From positions 4,349,501-4,413,500 of the forward strand of contig NZ_CP155729.1 of NCBI RefSeq assembly GCF_039724765.1: a DNA stretch of 64,000 nt, given 5' to 3'. This document shows, one piece after another, positions 19,906-28,619 of the stretch. Below the pieces are notes generated by a model that did not search any database, was not told the origin of the DNA, and saw nothing but the letters and a program-made list of their open reading frames with translations. The stretch's first letter is position 1, and every line of letters begins with the position of its first letter. Position numbers and translations under genes: made by a program. The DNA is from Sagittula stellata E-37. GTDB lineage: Bacteria; Pseudomonadota; Alphaproteobacteria; Rhodobacterales; Rhodobacteraceae.

Positions 19906-20754
19906 ATGGAAAAGACCTTTCACATCGCGCAACGCCTGCTGTCCACCTATGACGAGATGCCGCGCGGCGAGCGTCGGCTGGCGGACCTGCTGCTCGAAGA
20001 CGTCGGCGTGCTCGGCTACCTGACGGCCAGCGATCTGGCAGACCAGGCCGGCGTGTCAAAGGCGACCGCGGCGCGCCTGTTCCGGCGCCTCGGCTATCAC
20101 GGGTATCGCGACGCCCAGCGCGAGGTGCGTGAAAACAAGTCGACCAAGGCCGCCGCGCCGGAAGTTCCCGCTCTCTCCGGCGGGTTCCTGTCGCCCGGCG
20201 AATACCTCGACGCCGAGGTGAAGCACCTCGTGCGCACGTTCGAGACCCTGCCCGCGGAACAGATGTCCGAGGCCGTCGAGATCCTCTGCCGTGCCGCGAA
20301 ACTGTGGGTCGTGGGCTTTGGCGAGGGCTATCCGCTGGCACTGTTCGCCCGGGCGCTGCTTATCAAGGTCTTCCCCGACATACGCATGATCCCCCTCAGC
20401 GGCTTCCCCGTGCCGGAGGAATTCGCCTCGATCAACCCCGAGGACGCGGTTCTGGCCTTCGGCGTCGGACGCCGCACGGACGAGTTCCGCAATGTAATCG
20501 GCTCGTCCCGCCGCGCGGGCGCGAAGGTCATCCTCGTGACCAATTCCATCGCCGCCGGGGACAAGCGCGGCGCGGACCTGATCCTGCGCGGACGATCCGA
20601 GGGGCCGACGGTCTTCGGCTCCATGACCGCGCCGCTCAGCCTCGTCACGTACCTCTGCGCACGCGTGGCGACCCGGACCGGCGATTCGGCACAGCGGCGC
20701 CTAGACCATATCGAGTCGATCCATTCTCAATGGGCTGAAGAAAGCAGCAAATGA
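19906..20754 (+). CDS. RpiR-family transcriptional regulator (HTH plus SIS domain)
   Basis: A 282-residue protein. The N-terminal HTH_6 domain includes ERRLADLLLEDVG and ASDLADQAGVSKATAARLFRRLGYHGY; the SIS sugar-isomerase domain occupies about 115-270 (LWVVGFGEGYPLALFARALL). RpiR regulators sense sugar phosphates or, in several alphaproteobacterial cases, control amino-acid or peptide transport operons. The ATG at 19906 is chosen because the family begins at this point; an ATG at 19879 and frame extension to 19768 are possible. It precedes the oligopeptide transporter operon, whose leader has TTTCA/TGAAA repeats typical of RpiR sites. Confidence 0.87.
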   Translation: MEKTFHIAQRLLSTYDEMPRGERRLADLLLEDVGVLGYLTASDLADQAGVSKATAARLFRRLGYHGYRDAQREVRENKSTKAAAPEVPALSGGFLSPGEYLDAEVKHLVRTFETLPAEQMSEAVEILCRAAKLWVVGFGEGYPLALFARALLIKVFPDIRMIPLSGFPVPEEFASINPEDAVLAFGVGRRTDEFRNVIGSSRRAGAKVILVTNSIAAGDKRGADLILRGRSEGPTVFGSMTAPLSLVTYLCARVATRTGDSAQRRLDHIESIHSQWAEESSK

Positions 20755-20764
20755 GAGTGTTGCG

Positions 20765-20844
20765 TTTTCATAAGTGAAACGAACCGCCTGAAGCGATCAC
20801 TTTGAAAGAGTCATTTGTGAAAATCGACATGTCGTTTATGAAAC
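20765..20844. promoter_or_regulatory. TTTCA/TGAAA repeats upstream of the peptide transporter operon, likely RpiR operators
   Basis: An inverted repeat TTTCA-TAAG-TGAAA lies at 20766-20779. TGAAA recurs at about 20803, 20818 and 20839, and TTTATGAAAC (20835-20844) repeats the left part of the dyad on the opposite strand. The stretch is AT-rich relative to the surroundings, directly after the rpiR stop and about 100 bp before the binding-protein gene. Binding by the adjacent RpiR is inferred. Confidence 0.6.
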
Positions 20845-20939
20845 AGTTCTTGCGCTGAAGGAGGTTCCACACGGACCCTTGTCCTCATGTCGTTCCTCCA
20901 AGCGAGGCGACGCAACTCGGTCTGACGGAGATGAGGACA

Positions 20940-22517
20940 ATGGACGACAAACGCAAAAGAAGACGCGGATTGCACGCGGCAACGGGGGGGTTGATGACGG
21001 CTGCGCTGGCGCTCGGCGCGACCACGGCAAGCGCCCAGGACCTCGTTTGGGCGCGGTACGGGGACATCGACAGCCTCGATCCGCACCGCGCGACAAGCAC
21101 GCTTTCGATGCAGGTCTGGGACCAGATCTATGACACTTTGCTCGCCTTCGACATGGACGGCACACCCGGCCCGAACATGGCGAAAAGCTGGGAGGTCAGC
21201 GAGGATGGCCTCGAATACACCTTCACCCTGAACGACGGCATCCTGTGCCATGACGGCACGGCCTTCGACGCCAATGACGTGAAGTTCACCATCGACCGCG
21301 CATTCGGCGACACGCCAAGCCTGACGAAGACAAGCTGGGGCCCGATCACCGACGTCACCGTCGAGGACCCGCTGACGTTCAAGGTCACGCTGGAAAGCAA
21401 ATTCGGCGCCTTCCTCCCGTTTCTCGCCGACAGCTTCTCGTCGATGGTCTGCGACACCAACACGGCGGACACCTTCGGGTCGACCACCGCCATCGGCACC
21501 GGGCCCTTCATCCTCGACGAATGGGTCAAGGGCAGCGAGATCGTCCTGTCGAAGAACCCCGACTACGTGAACTACGGCGAACCGTGGGAGAACGACGGCG
21601 CCCCGCACATCGACAGGCTGCTGATCCGCACCGTGCCCGAGGCGCAAACCCGTCTCGCCGCGCTGAGCACGGGCGAGGTCCACATCGCGGAACCGCCCTT
21701 CGACGACATCGAGGCGATCAAGGCTGATGGCGAGCTGGACATCATGGTGGCCGAGAACACCGGCCAGGACGTGTTCTGGGAATTCACCGTCTCGCGTCCG
21801 CCCTTCGACGACATCCGCGCGCGGCAGGCCGTGGCCTATGCCACCGATCCGCAGATGGCGATCGATATCATCTACGGCGGGCTGACCAACCGTGAGTGGT
21901 GCCCGGTCGCCCGCGGCGTCTTTGGCAACGATCAGGAGTTCTGCAAGCAGTACGGGTACGAGTACGATCCCGAGAAGGCGAAGGAGCTGCTGGCCGAGAT
22001 GGGCTATGGCCCGGACAACCCGATGAAAACGACGATGTTCGTCTGGACCGGTGGCAACCGGCACAAGCTGGCGGAAATCTTCCAGTCGCAACTTGCACAG
22101 GTCGGCATCGACGCCAGCATCGAGATCATGGACATCGGCACCATGAACGCCCGCGTGAAGGCACAGAACGAAGACAGCACCTCGGAGGAACCGGGCACGT
22201 TCGACATGATGACGTGGTCCTGGTACGACCCGGACATCCTCTACCAGCTCTGGCATTCGCCCGGCGCCTATTCGGGTTTCCAGAACGCCGAGCTTGACGC
22301 CATGCTTGAGGAAACCCGCACCACCATCGAGCTCGAAGCCCGGCTGGAAAAGGTGCAGGCGGTCATCAAGTACCTCATGGAAAACGCGGTTCACATCGGC
22401 CTCTACAGCCCCGGCTGGGAATGGGTGTTCGCCGTGCGCCCCGAGGTCGAAGGCTTCAAGGTCGGGCCCTTCCTCCACCCCAGTTTCCTTGACGTCACGG
22501 TGACAAGCGGGGGCTGA
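20940..22517 (+). CDS. Peptide ABC transporter periplasmic substrate-binding protein (SBP_bac_5 family)
   Basis: A 525-residue secreted protein. A basic N-terminus (MDDKRKRRRG) and hydrophobic TGGLMTAALALGATTASAQD stretch form a Sec or Tat-like signal. The mature part has the family's RYGDIDSLDPHRATST opening, FTLNDGILCHDGTAFDANDVKFTI (quoted in part: DGTAFDANDVKFTID) and GTGPFILDEWVKGSEI. It binds peptides or similar ligands for the DppBC-type permease and double ATPase encoded next. ATG 20940 is preferred to ATG 20931, which leaves no room for its ribosome binding site. The last genes of the operon suggest N-acyl-D-amino acids or D-peptides as ligands. Confidence 0.9.
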   Translation: MDDKRKRRRGLHAATGGLMTAALALGATTASAQDLVWARYGDIDSLDPHRATSTLSMQVWDQIYDTLLAFDMDGTPGPNMAKSWEVSEDGLEYTFTLNDGILCHDGTAFDANDVKFTIDRAFGDTPSLTKTSWGPITDVTVEDPLTFKVTLESKFGAFLPFLADSFSSMVCDTNTADTFGSTTAIGTGPFILDEWVKGSEIVLSKNPDYVNYGEPWENDGAPHIDRLLIRTVPEAQTRLAALSTGEVHIAEPPFDDIEAIKADGELDIMVAENTGQDVFWEFTVSRPPFDDIRARQAVAYATDPQMAIDIIYGGLTNREWCPVARGVFGNDQEFCKQYGYEYDPEKAKELLAEMGYGPDNPMKTTMFVWTGGNRHKLAEIFQSQLAQVGIDASIEIMDIGTMNARVKAQNEDSTSEEPGTFDMMTWSWYDPDILYQLWHSPGAYSGFQNAELDAMLEETRTTIELEARLEKVQAVIKYLMENAVHIGLYSPGWEWVFAVRPEVEGFKVGPFLHPSFLDVTVTSGG

Positions 22518-22554
22518 CCTCCGTTCCCCACACGGCTCCGGCCTGTCACCAAAT

Positions 22555-22584
22555 CGGCGCGCGGTTTCATTCCCCCGCGCGCCG
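22555..22584 (+). other. Strong intercistronic hairpin between binding protein and permease genes
   Basis: CGGCGCGCGG pairs perfectly with CCGCGCGCCG around a 10-base loop, 38 bases after the binding-protein stop. No U tract follows, so RNA protection or partial attenuation is more likely than full termination. It would give more binding protein than permease. Confidence 0.65.
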
Positions 22585-22611
22585 AACATCCCCTCGCCAA
22601 GGAGACCGCCC

Positions 22612-23532
22612 ATGGGCAAGTTCATCCTCCAGCGTTTGCTTGCCGCGCTCGTGACGATCTGGATCGCGACCATCGCGGTGACGATCCTCATCCACCTCGT
22701 GCCCGGCGATCCGGTGCGGATCATGTACGGCAGCTTCCAGACCACGCCCGAGGAGCTGGAGGCGATCCGCGTCAGGCTTGGCCTCGATCAGCCGATCTGG
22801 ACGCAGTATTTCATGTACCTCGAAAGGTTGCTGCACGGCGATCTGGGCCGCTCCATCGTCGGCGACCAGCCGGTGCTCGACGTGCTCCTGACGCGCTTTC
22901 CGGCGACGCTGGCGCTGACCGTGTCCAGCCTTGCCATTGCCATCGTGGTGGGCATGAGCCTTGGCTTCCTGGCCGCCTACAAGCGCGGCACATGGTTTGA
23001 CGTGGGGGCGATGGTCATCGCCATCGTGGGTGTGTCCATGCCACACTTCTGGCTGGGGCTGCTCCTGCTTTTCCTCTTCGCGCTGCAACTGCAATGGCTG
23101 CCCGTGGCGGGCGGAGACTGGCGCAGCCTGATCCTGCCTGCCCTCACGCTGGGCCTTGCCAATGCCGCCGTGCTGGCCCGCCTGACACGGTCCGCCATGA
23201 TCGACATCTTCGATCAGGACTTCATCCGCACCGCCCGCGCCAAGGGGCTGCCACGGTCCATCGTGCTTTACCGCCACGCGCTGCGCTCCGGCCTCGTTCC
23301 GGTGGTGTCGATGCTTGGCCTGCAGTTCGCCTACCTGATGGGCGGCGCCATCGTGATCGAGAACGTCTTTGCCTGGAACGGCGTCGGGCGTCTTGCCATC
23401 GAGGCCGTGCTGTCGCGGGACTACCCGCTCATCCAGGGTTTCATCCTCTTCTTTGCAACCGTGGTCGCACTGGCGTCGGTGGTGATCGACATCGCCTATG
23501 CCTTCCTTGACCCCCGCATCCGGTATTCGTGA
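22612..23532 (+). CDS. Oligopeptide ABC transporter permease (DppB/OppB type)
   Basis: A 306-residue inner-membrane protein with six helices. MGKFILQRLLAALVTIWIAT is the usual first helix of DppB proteins, followed by FLVHLVPGDPVR-like LIHLVPGDPVRIMYG. The ATPase-coupling EAA loop is DFIRTARAKGLPRSIVLYRHALR. It forms the translocation pore with the DppC-type protein whose ATG overlaps its stop by 4 bp. CAAGGAGACCGCCC gives a strong ribosome binding site. Confidence 0.93.
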   Translation: MGKFILQRLLAALVTIWIATIAVTILIHLVPGDPVRIMYGSFQTTPEELEAIRVRLGLDQPIWTQYFMYLERLLHGDLGRSIVGDQPVLDVLLTRFPATLALTVSSLAIAIVVGMSLGFLAAYKRGTWFDVGAMVIAIVGVSMPHFWLGLLLLFLFALQLQWLPVAGGDWRSLILPALTLGLANAAVLARLTRSAMIDIFDQDFIRTARAKGLPRSIVLYRHALRSGLVPVVSMLGLQFAYLMGGAIVIENVFAWNGVGRLAIEAVLSRDYPLIQGFILFFATVVALASVVIDIAYAFLDPRIRYS

Positions 23533-24428
23533 TGATCCACTCATCCTCCACCGCCGAACTGGCGGACGATCTGGCTACCGAATCCGCTCCGCGCAAGCGA
23601 AGCTTCTGGCGGGCGCTGGTGGCCAGCCCATCGGGCCTTATCGGCCTCGTGATCGTGGCGGTACTGATCGTGGCCGCCCTGACCGCCCCTATGATCGCGC
23701 CATTCGATCCACTGCGCATGGCGGCGGGGCCGAGGCTTCAGCCGCCGTCGCTGGATCACCTCATGGGCACCGACGACTTCGGTCGCGACGTACTGAGCCG
23801 GATCATCTACGGCGCGCGTCTAACGCTGCAGATCGGAGTGATCGCCGTGGGCATCTCGCTGACCGCCGGCCTGCTTCTGGGGCTTGTCGCGGGCTACTCC
23901 TCCGGCTGGACCGAGCGCGTGCTGATGCGGCTGGTGGACGTGCTGTTCTCCTTCACCGAGATCGTGATCGCCCTGGCCTGCCTCGCCATCTTCGGCGTGG
24001 GTCTGACCAACGCGATGATCGCAATCGGCATCGCGTCGATCCCCTTCTACGCCCGCGTGACGCACTCCGTCGTGCTGGTGGAAAAGGGCAAACCCTACTT
24101 CGAAGCTGCGGTCGCGGCCGGCGCCGGGCACTTGCGTCTGATCTTCCTTCACCTGCTGCCCAACGTGGTGCCGACCCTGATCGTGATCGGCACGCTCGGT
24201 GTCTCGACCGCGATACTCGCCGCCGCCGGACTGTCCTTCCTCGGCCTCGGCGCGCAGCCGCCGCAGCCAGAATGGGGTTTCATGCTGTCCTCGTCACGCG
24301 ACCTGATTTCCCGCGCGCCGTGGATGATGATCTTTCCCGGCCTCGCCATCGCCATCACCGTCCTGGGCTTCAACCTCTTGGGCGACGGCATCCGCGAGGC
24401 CCTCGACCCGAGGCAGACAGAACGATGA
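23529..24428 (+). CDS. Oligopeptide ABC transporter permease (DppC/OppC type)
   Basis: A 299-residue inner-membrane protein. A cytoplasmic N-terminal tail (about 40 residues) leads into helix one, then LMGTDDFGRDVLSRIIYGAR, the conserved DppC periplasmic segment. The EAA loop is YFEAAVAAGAGHLRLIFLHLLP, and the C-terminus has GDGIREALDPRQ, as in most DppC proteins. Start and stop both overlap neighbouring genes by 4 bp (ATGA), so expression is tightly coupled with DppB and the ATPase. Confidence 0.93.
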   Translation: MMIHSSSTAELADDLATESAPRKRSFWRALVASPSGLIGLVIVAVLIVAALTAPMIAPFDPLRMAAGPRLQPPSLDHLMGTDDFGRDVLSRIIYGARLTLQIGVIAVGISLTAGLLLGLVAGYSSGWTERVLMRLVDVLFSFTEIVIALACLAIFGVGLTNAMIAIGIASIPFYARVTHSVVLVEKGKPYFEAAVAAGAGHLRLIFLHLLPNVVPTLIVIGTLGVSTAILAAAGLSFLGLGAQPPQPEWGFMLSSSRDLISRAPWMMIFPGLAIAITVLGFNLLGDGIREALDPRQTER

Positions 24429-26164
24429 CATCAGACACCGACGCCCCCCTCCTGTCGGTCAACGGGCTGACCATCTCCTTCGGCAAGGGTCGCAACCGCA
24501 ACGTCGCGGTGCAGGACCTGAGCTACGACCTCAACCCCGGCGAAACGCTGGCCATCGTCGGAGAAAGCGGATCGGGGAAAAGCGTGTCCTCCATGGCGCT
24601 GCTCGGCCTGCTGCCGCCGGGGTCGGCAAACGTCGAAACCGGCACGGCCACATTCGACGGGCGTGATCTTCTGACCCTCACTGACGAGCAGTTGCGCGGG
24701 ATCCGGGGCGACCGGGTGACGATGATCTTTCAGGAACCGATGACGTCGCTCACGCCGGTCCTGCGCATCGGCCAGCAACTGACCGAAGCACTGATCGAGC
24801 ACAAGGGCATGTCCCGCTCCGAGGCTGCCGCACGTGGCCGCGCGATGCTGACCCTCGTCGGGCTCGACAAACCCGACCGGCGGATGCGGCAATTCCCGCA
24901 CGAACTGTCGGGCGGCATGCGACAGCGGGTGATGATCGCCATGGCCATGGCCTCAGACCCGGCCATCCTGCTGGCAGATGAACCGACGACGGCGCTGGAC
25001 GTGACCGTACAGGCGCAGATCCTCGACCTCATGCGTGACCTGAAGACCCGGTTCGGCACGTCGATCATCCTCATCACCCATGACATGGGCGTGGTGGCCG
25101 AGATGGCCGACCGCGTCGTCGTCATGCGCAAGGGCCGGAAGATCGAGGAAGGCACCGTCCGCGAAATCTTCGAGGCGCCGCAACACGATTACACCAAGGC
25201 GCTGCTGGCCGCCGTGCCGCGGCTTGGTGCCCATGCGGCGGCGGCGGAGCCCCGGCAGGTGGTGGACAGCCCGGCCCGCCCCGGCGACCGTCTGCTGCAC
25301 ACGTATGGCATGTCCAAAACCTTCCGCGAACGCGGGCTGTTCGCTGCGAAGGCCGGTGGCACGGCGGCGATGCAGGACGTGGGTTTCGACCTCGCCGCCG
25401 GCGAAACGCTGGCGCTTGTGGGCGAAAGCGGTTCCGGTAAATCGACAACCGGGCGTGCCGTGCTCAGGCTGCTCGACCTGGACGAAGGCGTTATCGAAAT
25501 CGGCGGCACCGACATGCGCAAGCTGTCGGGCAAGGCCGTCCGCAAGGCGCGACGCGAGATGCAGATGATCTTCCAGGACCCGTTCGCCTCGCTCAACTCG
25601 CGCCTCAGCGCCGGGCGTCTGGTGGCGGAACCAATGGTGATCCACGGGTTGGCGAGCGGCAAGGACCTGCAGGACCGCACCGAGCAACTGTTCCTTCGGG
25701 TGGGGCTGGAAGCCGACCACATGCGCCGTTTCCCGCACGAATTCTCTGGCGGCCAGCGCCAGCGCCTGTCCATCGCACGGGCGCTATCGGTAAACCCGAA
25801 GCTGATCGTCGCGGACGAGCCGACCTCTGCGCTCGATGTCAGCGTGCAGGCTCAGGTGCTGGAACTTATGCTGGAACTTCAGCAAAGCCTCGGCCTCGCC
25901 TATCTCTTCATCAGCCACGACATGGCCGTGGTCGAAGAGGTCGCGCACCGCGTCGCGGTCATGCGCCGTGGCCGCATCGTGGAGATCGGGCCACGGCAAG
26001 CGGTGCTGAACGATCCGCGCCACGCCTACACCAAGGCTTTGCTGGCCGCCGTGCCGGTGCCCGATCCGACCCGCACACGCGGCGCCCTGCCGTCGCTCGA
26101 CGCCGATCAGTTGCCCATGGGGCCGCTGACAGAAATCGCTCCCCAACACATGGTGGCCAGTTGA
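24425..26164 (+). CDS. Oligopeptide ABC transporter, fused double ATP-binding protein (DppD-DppF type)
   Basis: A 579-residue cytoplasmic ATPase with two complete nucleotide-binding domains. The first (about 10-265) has GESGSGKSVS, LSGGMRQRVMIAMAM and ILLADEPTTALD; the second (about 290-560) has GESGSGKSTTG, FSGGQRQRLSIARAL and LIVADEPTSALD. Each ends in the peptide-importer family extension near HDYTKALLAAVP or HAYTKALLAAVP. It energises uptake through the two permeases. One gene encoding both domains is common in alphaproteobacteria. The true start is ATG 24425 inside the preceding stop, although the frame is open further upstream. Confidence 0.93.
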   Translation: MTSDTDAPLLSVNGLTISFGKGRNRNVAVQDLSYDLNPGETLAIVGESGSGKSVSSMALLGLLPPGSANVETGTATFDGRDLLTLTDEQLRGIRGDRVTMIFQEPMTSLTPVLRIGQQLTEALIEHKGMSRSEAAARGRAMLTLVGLDKPDRRMRQFPHELSGGMRQRVMIAMAMASDPAILLADEPTTALDVTVQAQILDLMRDLKTRFGTSIILITHDMGVVAEMADRVVVMRKGRKIEEGTVREIFEAPQHDYTKALLAAVPRLGAHAAAAEPRQVVDSPARPGDRLLHTYGMSKTFRERGLFAAKAGGTAAMQDVGFDLAAGETLALVGESGSGKSTTGRAVLRLLDLDEGVIEIGGTDMRKLSGKAVRKARREMQMIFQDPFASLNSRLSAGRLVAEPMVIHGLASGKDLQDRTEQLFLRVGLEADHMRRFPHEFSGGQRQRLSIARALSVNPKLIVADEPTSALDVSVQAQVLELMLELQQSLGLAYLFISHDMAVVEEVAHRVAVMRRGRIVEIGPRQAVLNDPRHAYTKALLAAVPVPDPTRTRGALPSLDADQLPMGPLTEIAPQHMVAS

Positions 26165-27090
26165 CTATTGGAATTGCAGTACATGCCCCCGGCGCCGCCC
26201 GTGCGGCGCTCGCGGGTCTCGAAGCGGTCGAAGCCGTCGGTCGTGGGGCGATAGGGGGCTTCGTCAGCCTGTCGATCATCACACCCGGCGGCGAGGTGCA
26301 AAACCTGGGTGTCCAGAAGGGCGGCGCTCGGGCCATGTTGGCAGACCCCGATCTGACGAGGCTCGCGGCGGCGCGCCTGGCCGTGCTCATGTCCTCTGGC
26401 CCCGACCGCCCCGAACCGTTGTCCCAGTTCACTCCGGCGGCGGCCGACACAGGGTTGATGACCGGTCACCGCCTGCCCAACATGCCCGGCCCCGCCGGAA
26501 CGCCGCCGAACCTCGTGGCACTGCAGGCCCTGCGCAACGGGCTGTCCGCCGCCGAGGCGATCAACCGCGCCCTCGGCGACGCGCCAGGGCTCGACGCCGG
26601 ACTGATCGCCTTGACGCTCGACGGAGAGATCGCGCTGGCAAACTCCGCCTCCGTCGCGGCGCGGGACGACATCGGACAAGCTTTGGTGGTCGAACCGGGC
26701 ATGTCCGTCGCGGTGATGCACAATTCGATCCTCCCGCACGAGGCGTTGGCGGACCTTGCCGTCTCGGCGATCCGCGACACGCTGGCGCCAAAGGACGCAT
26801 GGACCGGATCTGGCACGGCAATCGGGTTGACCGTCTGTGATGGCGCTGCCGAACGTGCGCTGCTGACCGACCCGGACACCGGCGCAATACTTGGGTTCGA
26901 AGCGGCAGCTTCCGAATGGAGAAGACCGGCCTGGGAAGGCTGCCCGGTCCGCCGGGGCGATCCCGTCGTCGCCGGCGGCCGCGTCGTCGGCAAGGTCATT
27001 CAGGAGGCGTATTGCATCCTCCGCAACGGCACCGTGACCCAAACGCGCGGCGGCCAAACGATCACCTGGATACAGGGGGACCCGTCATGA
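26161..27090 (+). CDS. DUF6963-like protein of unknown function in a peptide salvage operon
   Basis: A 309-residue protein with a TTG start that overlaps the ATPase stop (TTGA). It begins MTIGIAVHAPGAARAALAGL and contains SLSIITPGGEVQNLGVQKGG, GTPPNLVALQALRNG and GSGTAIGLTVCDGAAER, a layout I associate with the DUF6963 family; the recall is not certain. No signal peptide, membrane helix or familiar catalytic motif is seen. Its ATGA overlap with the deacylase gene and position behind the transporter suggest that it processes an imported compound. It may be an uncharacterised hydrolase. Confidence 0.72.
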   Translation: MTIGIAVHAPGAARAALAGLEAVEAVGRGAIGGFVSLSIITPGGEVQNLGVQKGGARAMLADPDLTRLAAARLAVLMSSGPDRPEPLSQFTPAAADTGLMTGHRLPNMPGPAGTPPNLVALQALRNGLSAAEAINRALGDAPGLDAGLIALTLDGEIALANSASVAARDDIGQALVVEPGMSVAVMHNSILPHEALADLAVSAIRDTLAPKDAWTGSGTAIGLTVCDGAAERALLTDPDTGAILGFEAAASEWRRPAWEGCPVRRGDPVVAGGRVVGKVIQEAYCILRNGTVTQTRGGQTITWIQGDPS

Positions 27091-28541
27091 GGGGCGATTA
27101 CGAATGCGATCTTCTCATCCGTGGCGCTTCCGTTTTCGACGGGACTGGCGCAGCGCCTGTCACATGCGACGTTGCCGTTGCCGAAGACCGGATCGTGGCG
27201 GTCGGCGCCGCGCTGACACTGTCCGCCCACGACGAGGTGCAGGCCGACGGGCTGGCCTTGGCGCCGGGCTTCATCGACGTTCACACCCACGACGATCTGG
27301 CCGCCATGTCGCTGGACACCAGCCTGCCGAAACTGAGCCAGGGCGTCACCACTGTCGTGACTGGCAATTGCGGGATCAGCCTCGGGCCGACCCCGCTCGG
27401 GCGGCGGGATACCGTCGTGCCGCCGCTGGACCTGATCGCGACGAAGGACGAGTATCGCTATGCAACCTTCGGCGACTTCCTCTCTGCCGTCCGCGGCATT
27501 GGTCCCGCGTTGAACGTCGTTCCGCTGGTCGGCCACACGGTGCTGCGCGCGCGGGCGGTGGACGACTTGAGCGGGCCCGCCACCGAAGAGGAGGTCGCGG
27601 CCATGCGGCAAGACCTTGTCGCCGCGCTGGATCAGGGGGCTGCAGGCTTGTCGACCGGCCTCGCCTACCCGCCCGCCAAAGCCGCCACGACCGAAGAAGT
27701 GCTGGCCTTGGTGCGCGAGGTCGCCACTGCAGGCGCGCTCTGGACAACGCATATGCGCGACGAACGGACCGGGGTCGTGTCCGCCGTGGCCGAGACCATC
27801 GACATCGCCCGCCGCAGCGGCGCGCGCACGCTGATTTCACACCACAAATGCTGTGGCGAAGCTGCGTTCGGCCTGTCCCGGACGACACTGGCGATGATCG
27901 AGGACGCCCGGCGGGATATCACGCTGGACATCGACGTCTATCCCTACACAGCCAGCTCCACTGTGCTTATCGAAAGCTTCGCACGGGACAGCCGCAGGGT
28001 AACCGTAAGCTGGTCGGATCCGCATCCCGAGATGGCAGGTCGCGACCTGAGCGAAATCGCGGAAATCTGGGGCATTCCGGAGATGGAAGCGCTCGACCGG
28101 CTGCGCCCGGGCGGCGCGATCTATCACCAGATGGATGACGGAGACCTTGAGCGCATTCTGGCATGGCCCCCGTCGCTGGTGGGGTCCGACGGGTTGCCGC
28201 GTGACCGCAGGCCGCATCCCCGGCTTTGGGGAGCGTTCCCGCGGGTTCTTGGCCACTATGTGCGCGAACGGTCGCTGCTCAACCTGTCGACGGCAATCGC
28301 CAAGATGACCGGGCAGACGGCGGCTGTGCTTGGACTGCACGACCGCGGACGGATCACCGAAGGGGCCGCCGCCGATCTGGTGCTGTTCGACCCTGCCCTG
28401 ATCCGCGATGCCGCCAGCTTCGAAGACCCGGCCCGGCCCGCCGAAGGGATCGTGTCAGTCTACCTGAACGGCAAACTCGCCTATCGTCCCGACGCCCCGG
28501 GCACCACGCCCTGCGGCACGCTGCTGTCCCGCGCCCCGTAG
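27087..28541 (+). CDS. N-acyl-D-amino-acid deacylase (D-aminoacylase, amidohydrolase family)
   Basis: A 484-residue cytoplasmic metalloenzyme. APGFIDVHTHDD holds the two metal histidines (His66, His68), TGNCGIS the bridging cysteine (Cys95), LISHHKCCGE a further metal histidine, and SDGLPRDRRPHPRLWGAFPRVL is the D-aminoacylase signature with the catalytic aspartate. These enzymes release D-amino acids from N-acyl-D-amino acids. As the last gene of the transporter operon it identifies the likely substrates: imported N-acyl-D-amino acids or D-residue peptides, for example from cell-wall turnover. The ATG at 27087 overlaps the preceding stop by 4 bp. Confidence 0.92.
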   Translation: MRGDYECDLLIRGASVFDGTGAAPVTCDVAVAEDRIVAVGAALTLSAHDEVQADGLALAPGFIDVHTHDDLAAMSLDTSLPKLSQGVTTVVTGNCGISLGPTPLGRRDTVVPPLDLIATKDEYRYATFGDFLSAVRGIGPALNVVPLVGHTVLRARAVDDLSGPATEEEVAAMRQDLVAALDQGAAGLSTGLAYPPAKAATTEEVLALVREVATAGALWTTHMRDERTGVVSAVAETIDIARRSGARTLISHHKCCGEAAFGLSRTTLAMIEDARRDITLDIDVYPYTASSTVLIESFARDSRRVTVSWSDPHPEMAGRDLSEIAEIWGIPEMEALDRLRPGGAIYHQMDDGDLERILAWPPSLVGSDGLPRDRRPHPRLWGAFPRVLGHYVRERSLLNLSTAIAKMTGQTAAVLGLHDRGRITEGAAADLVLFDPALIRDAASFEDPARPAEGIVSVYLNGKLAYRPDAPGTTPCGTLLSRAP

Positions 28542-28559
28542 TTCCAGTGCGATGCAAAA

Positions 28560-28583
28560 CGCCCGCTCCTGCCGGAGCGGGCG
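28560..28583. terminator. GC-rich hairpin between convergent deacylase and decarboxylase genes
   Basis: CGCCCGCTC pairs with GAGCGGGCG around a 6-base loop, 19 bases after the deacylase stop. It is preceded by AAAA, so on the minus strand the stem is followed by a short T run; it probably ends transcription from both sides. Confidence 0.65.
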
Positions 28584-28619
28584 TCGAATTGCTGGCACGG
28601 CATCCGCCGCAATAGCCTG

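Noticed and set aside
20811..22745. A 644-codon minus-strand frame over the peptide-binding-protein gene
   Set aside because: Shadow of a clear SBP_bac_5 gene; no ribosome binding site or domain.
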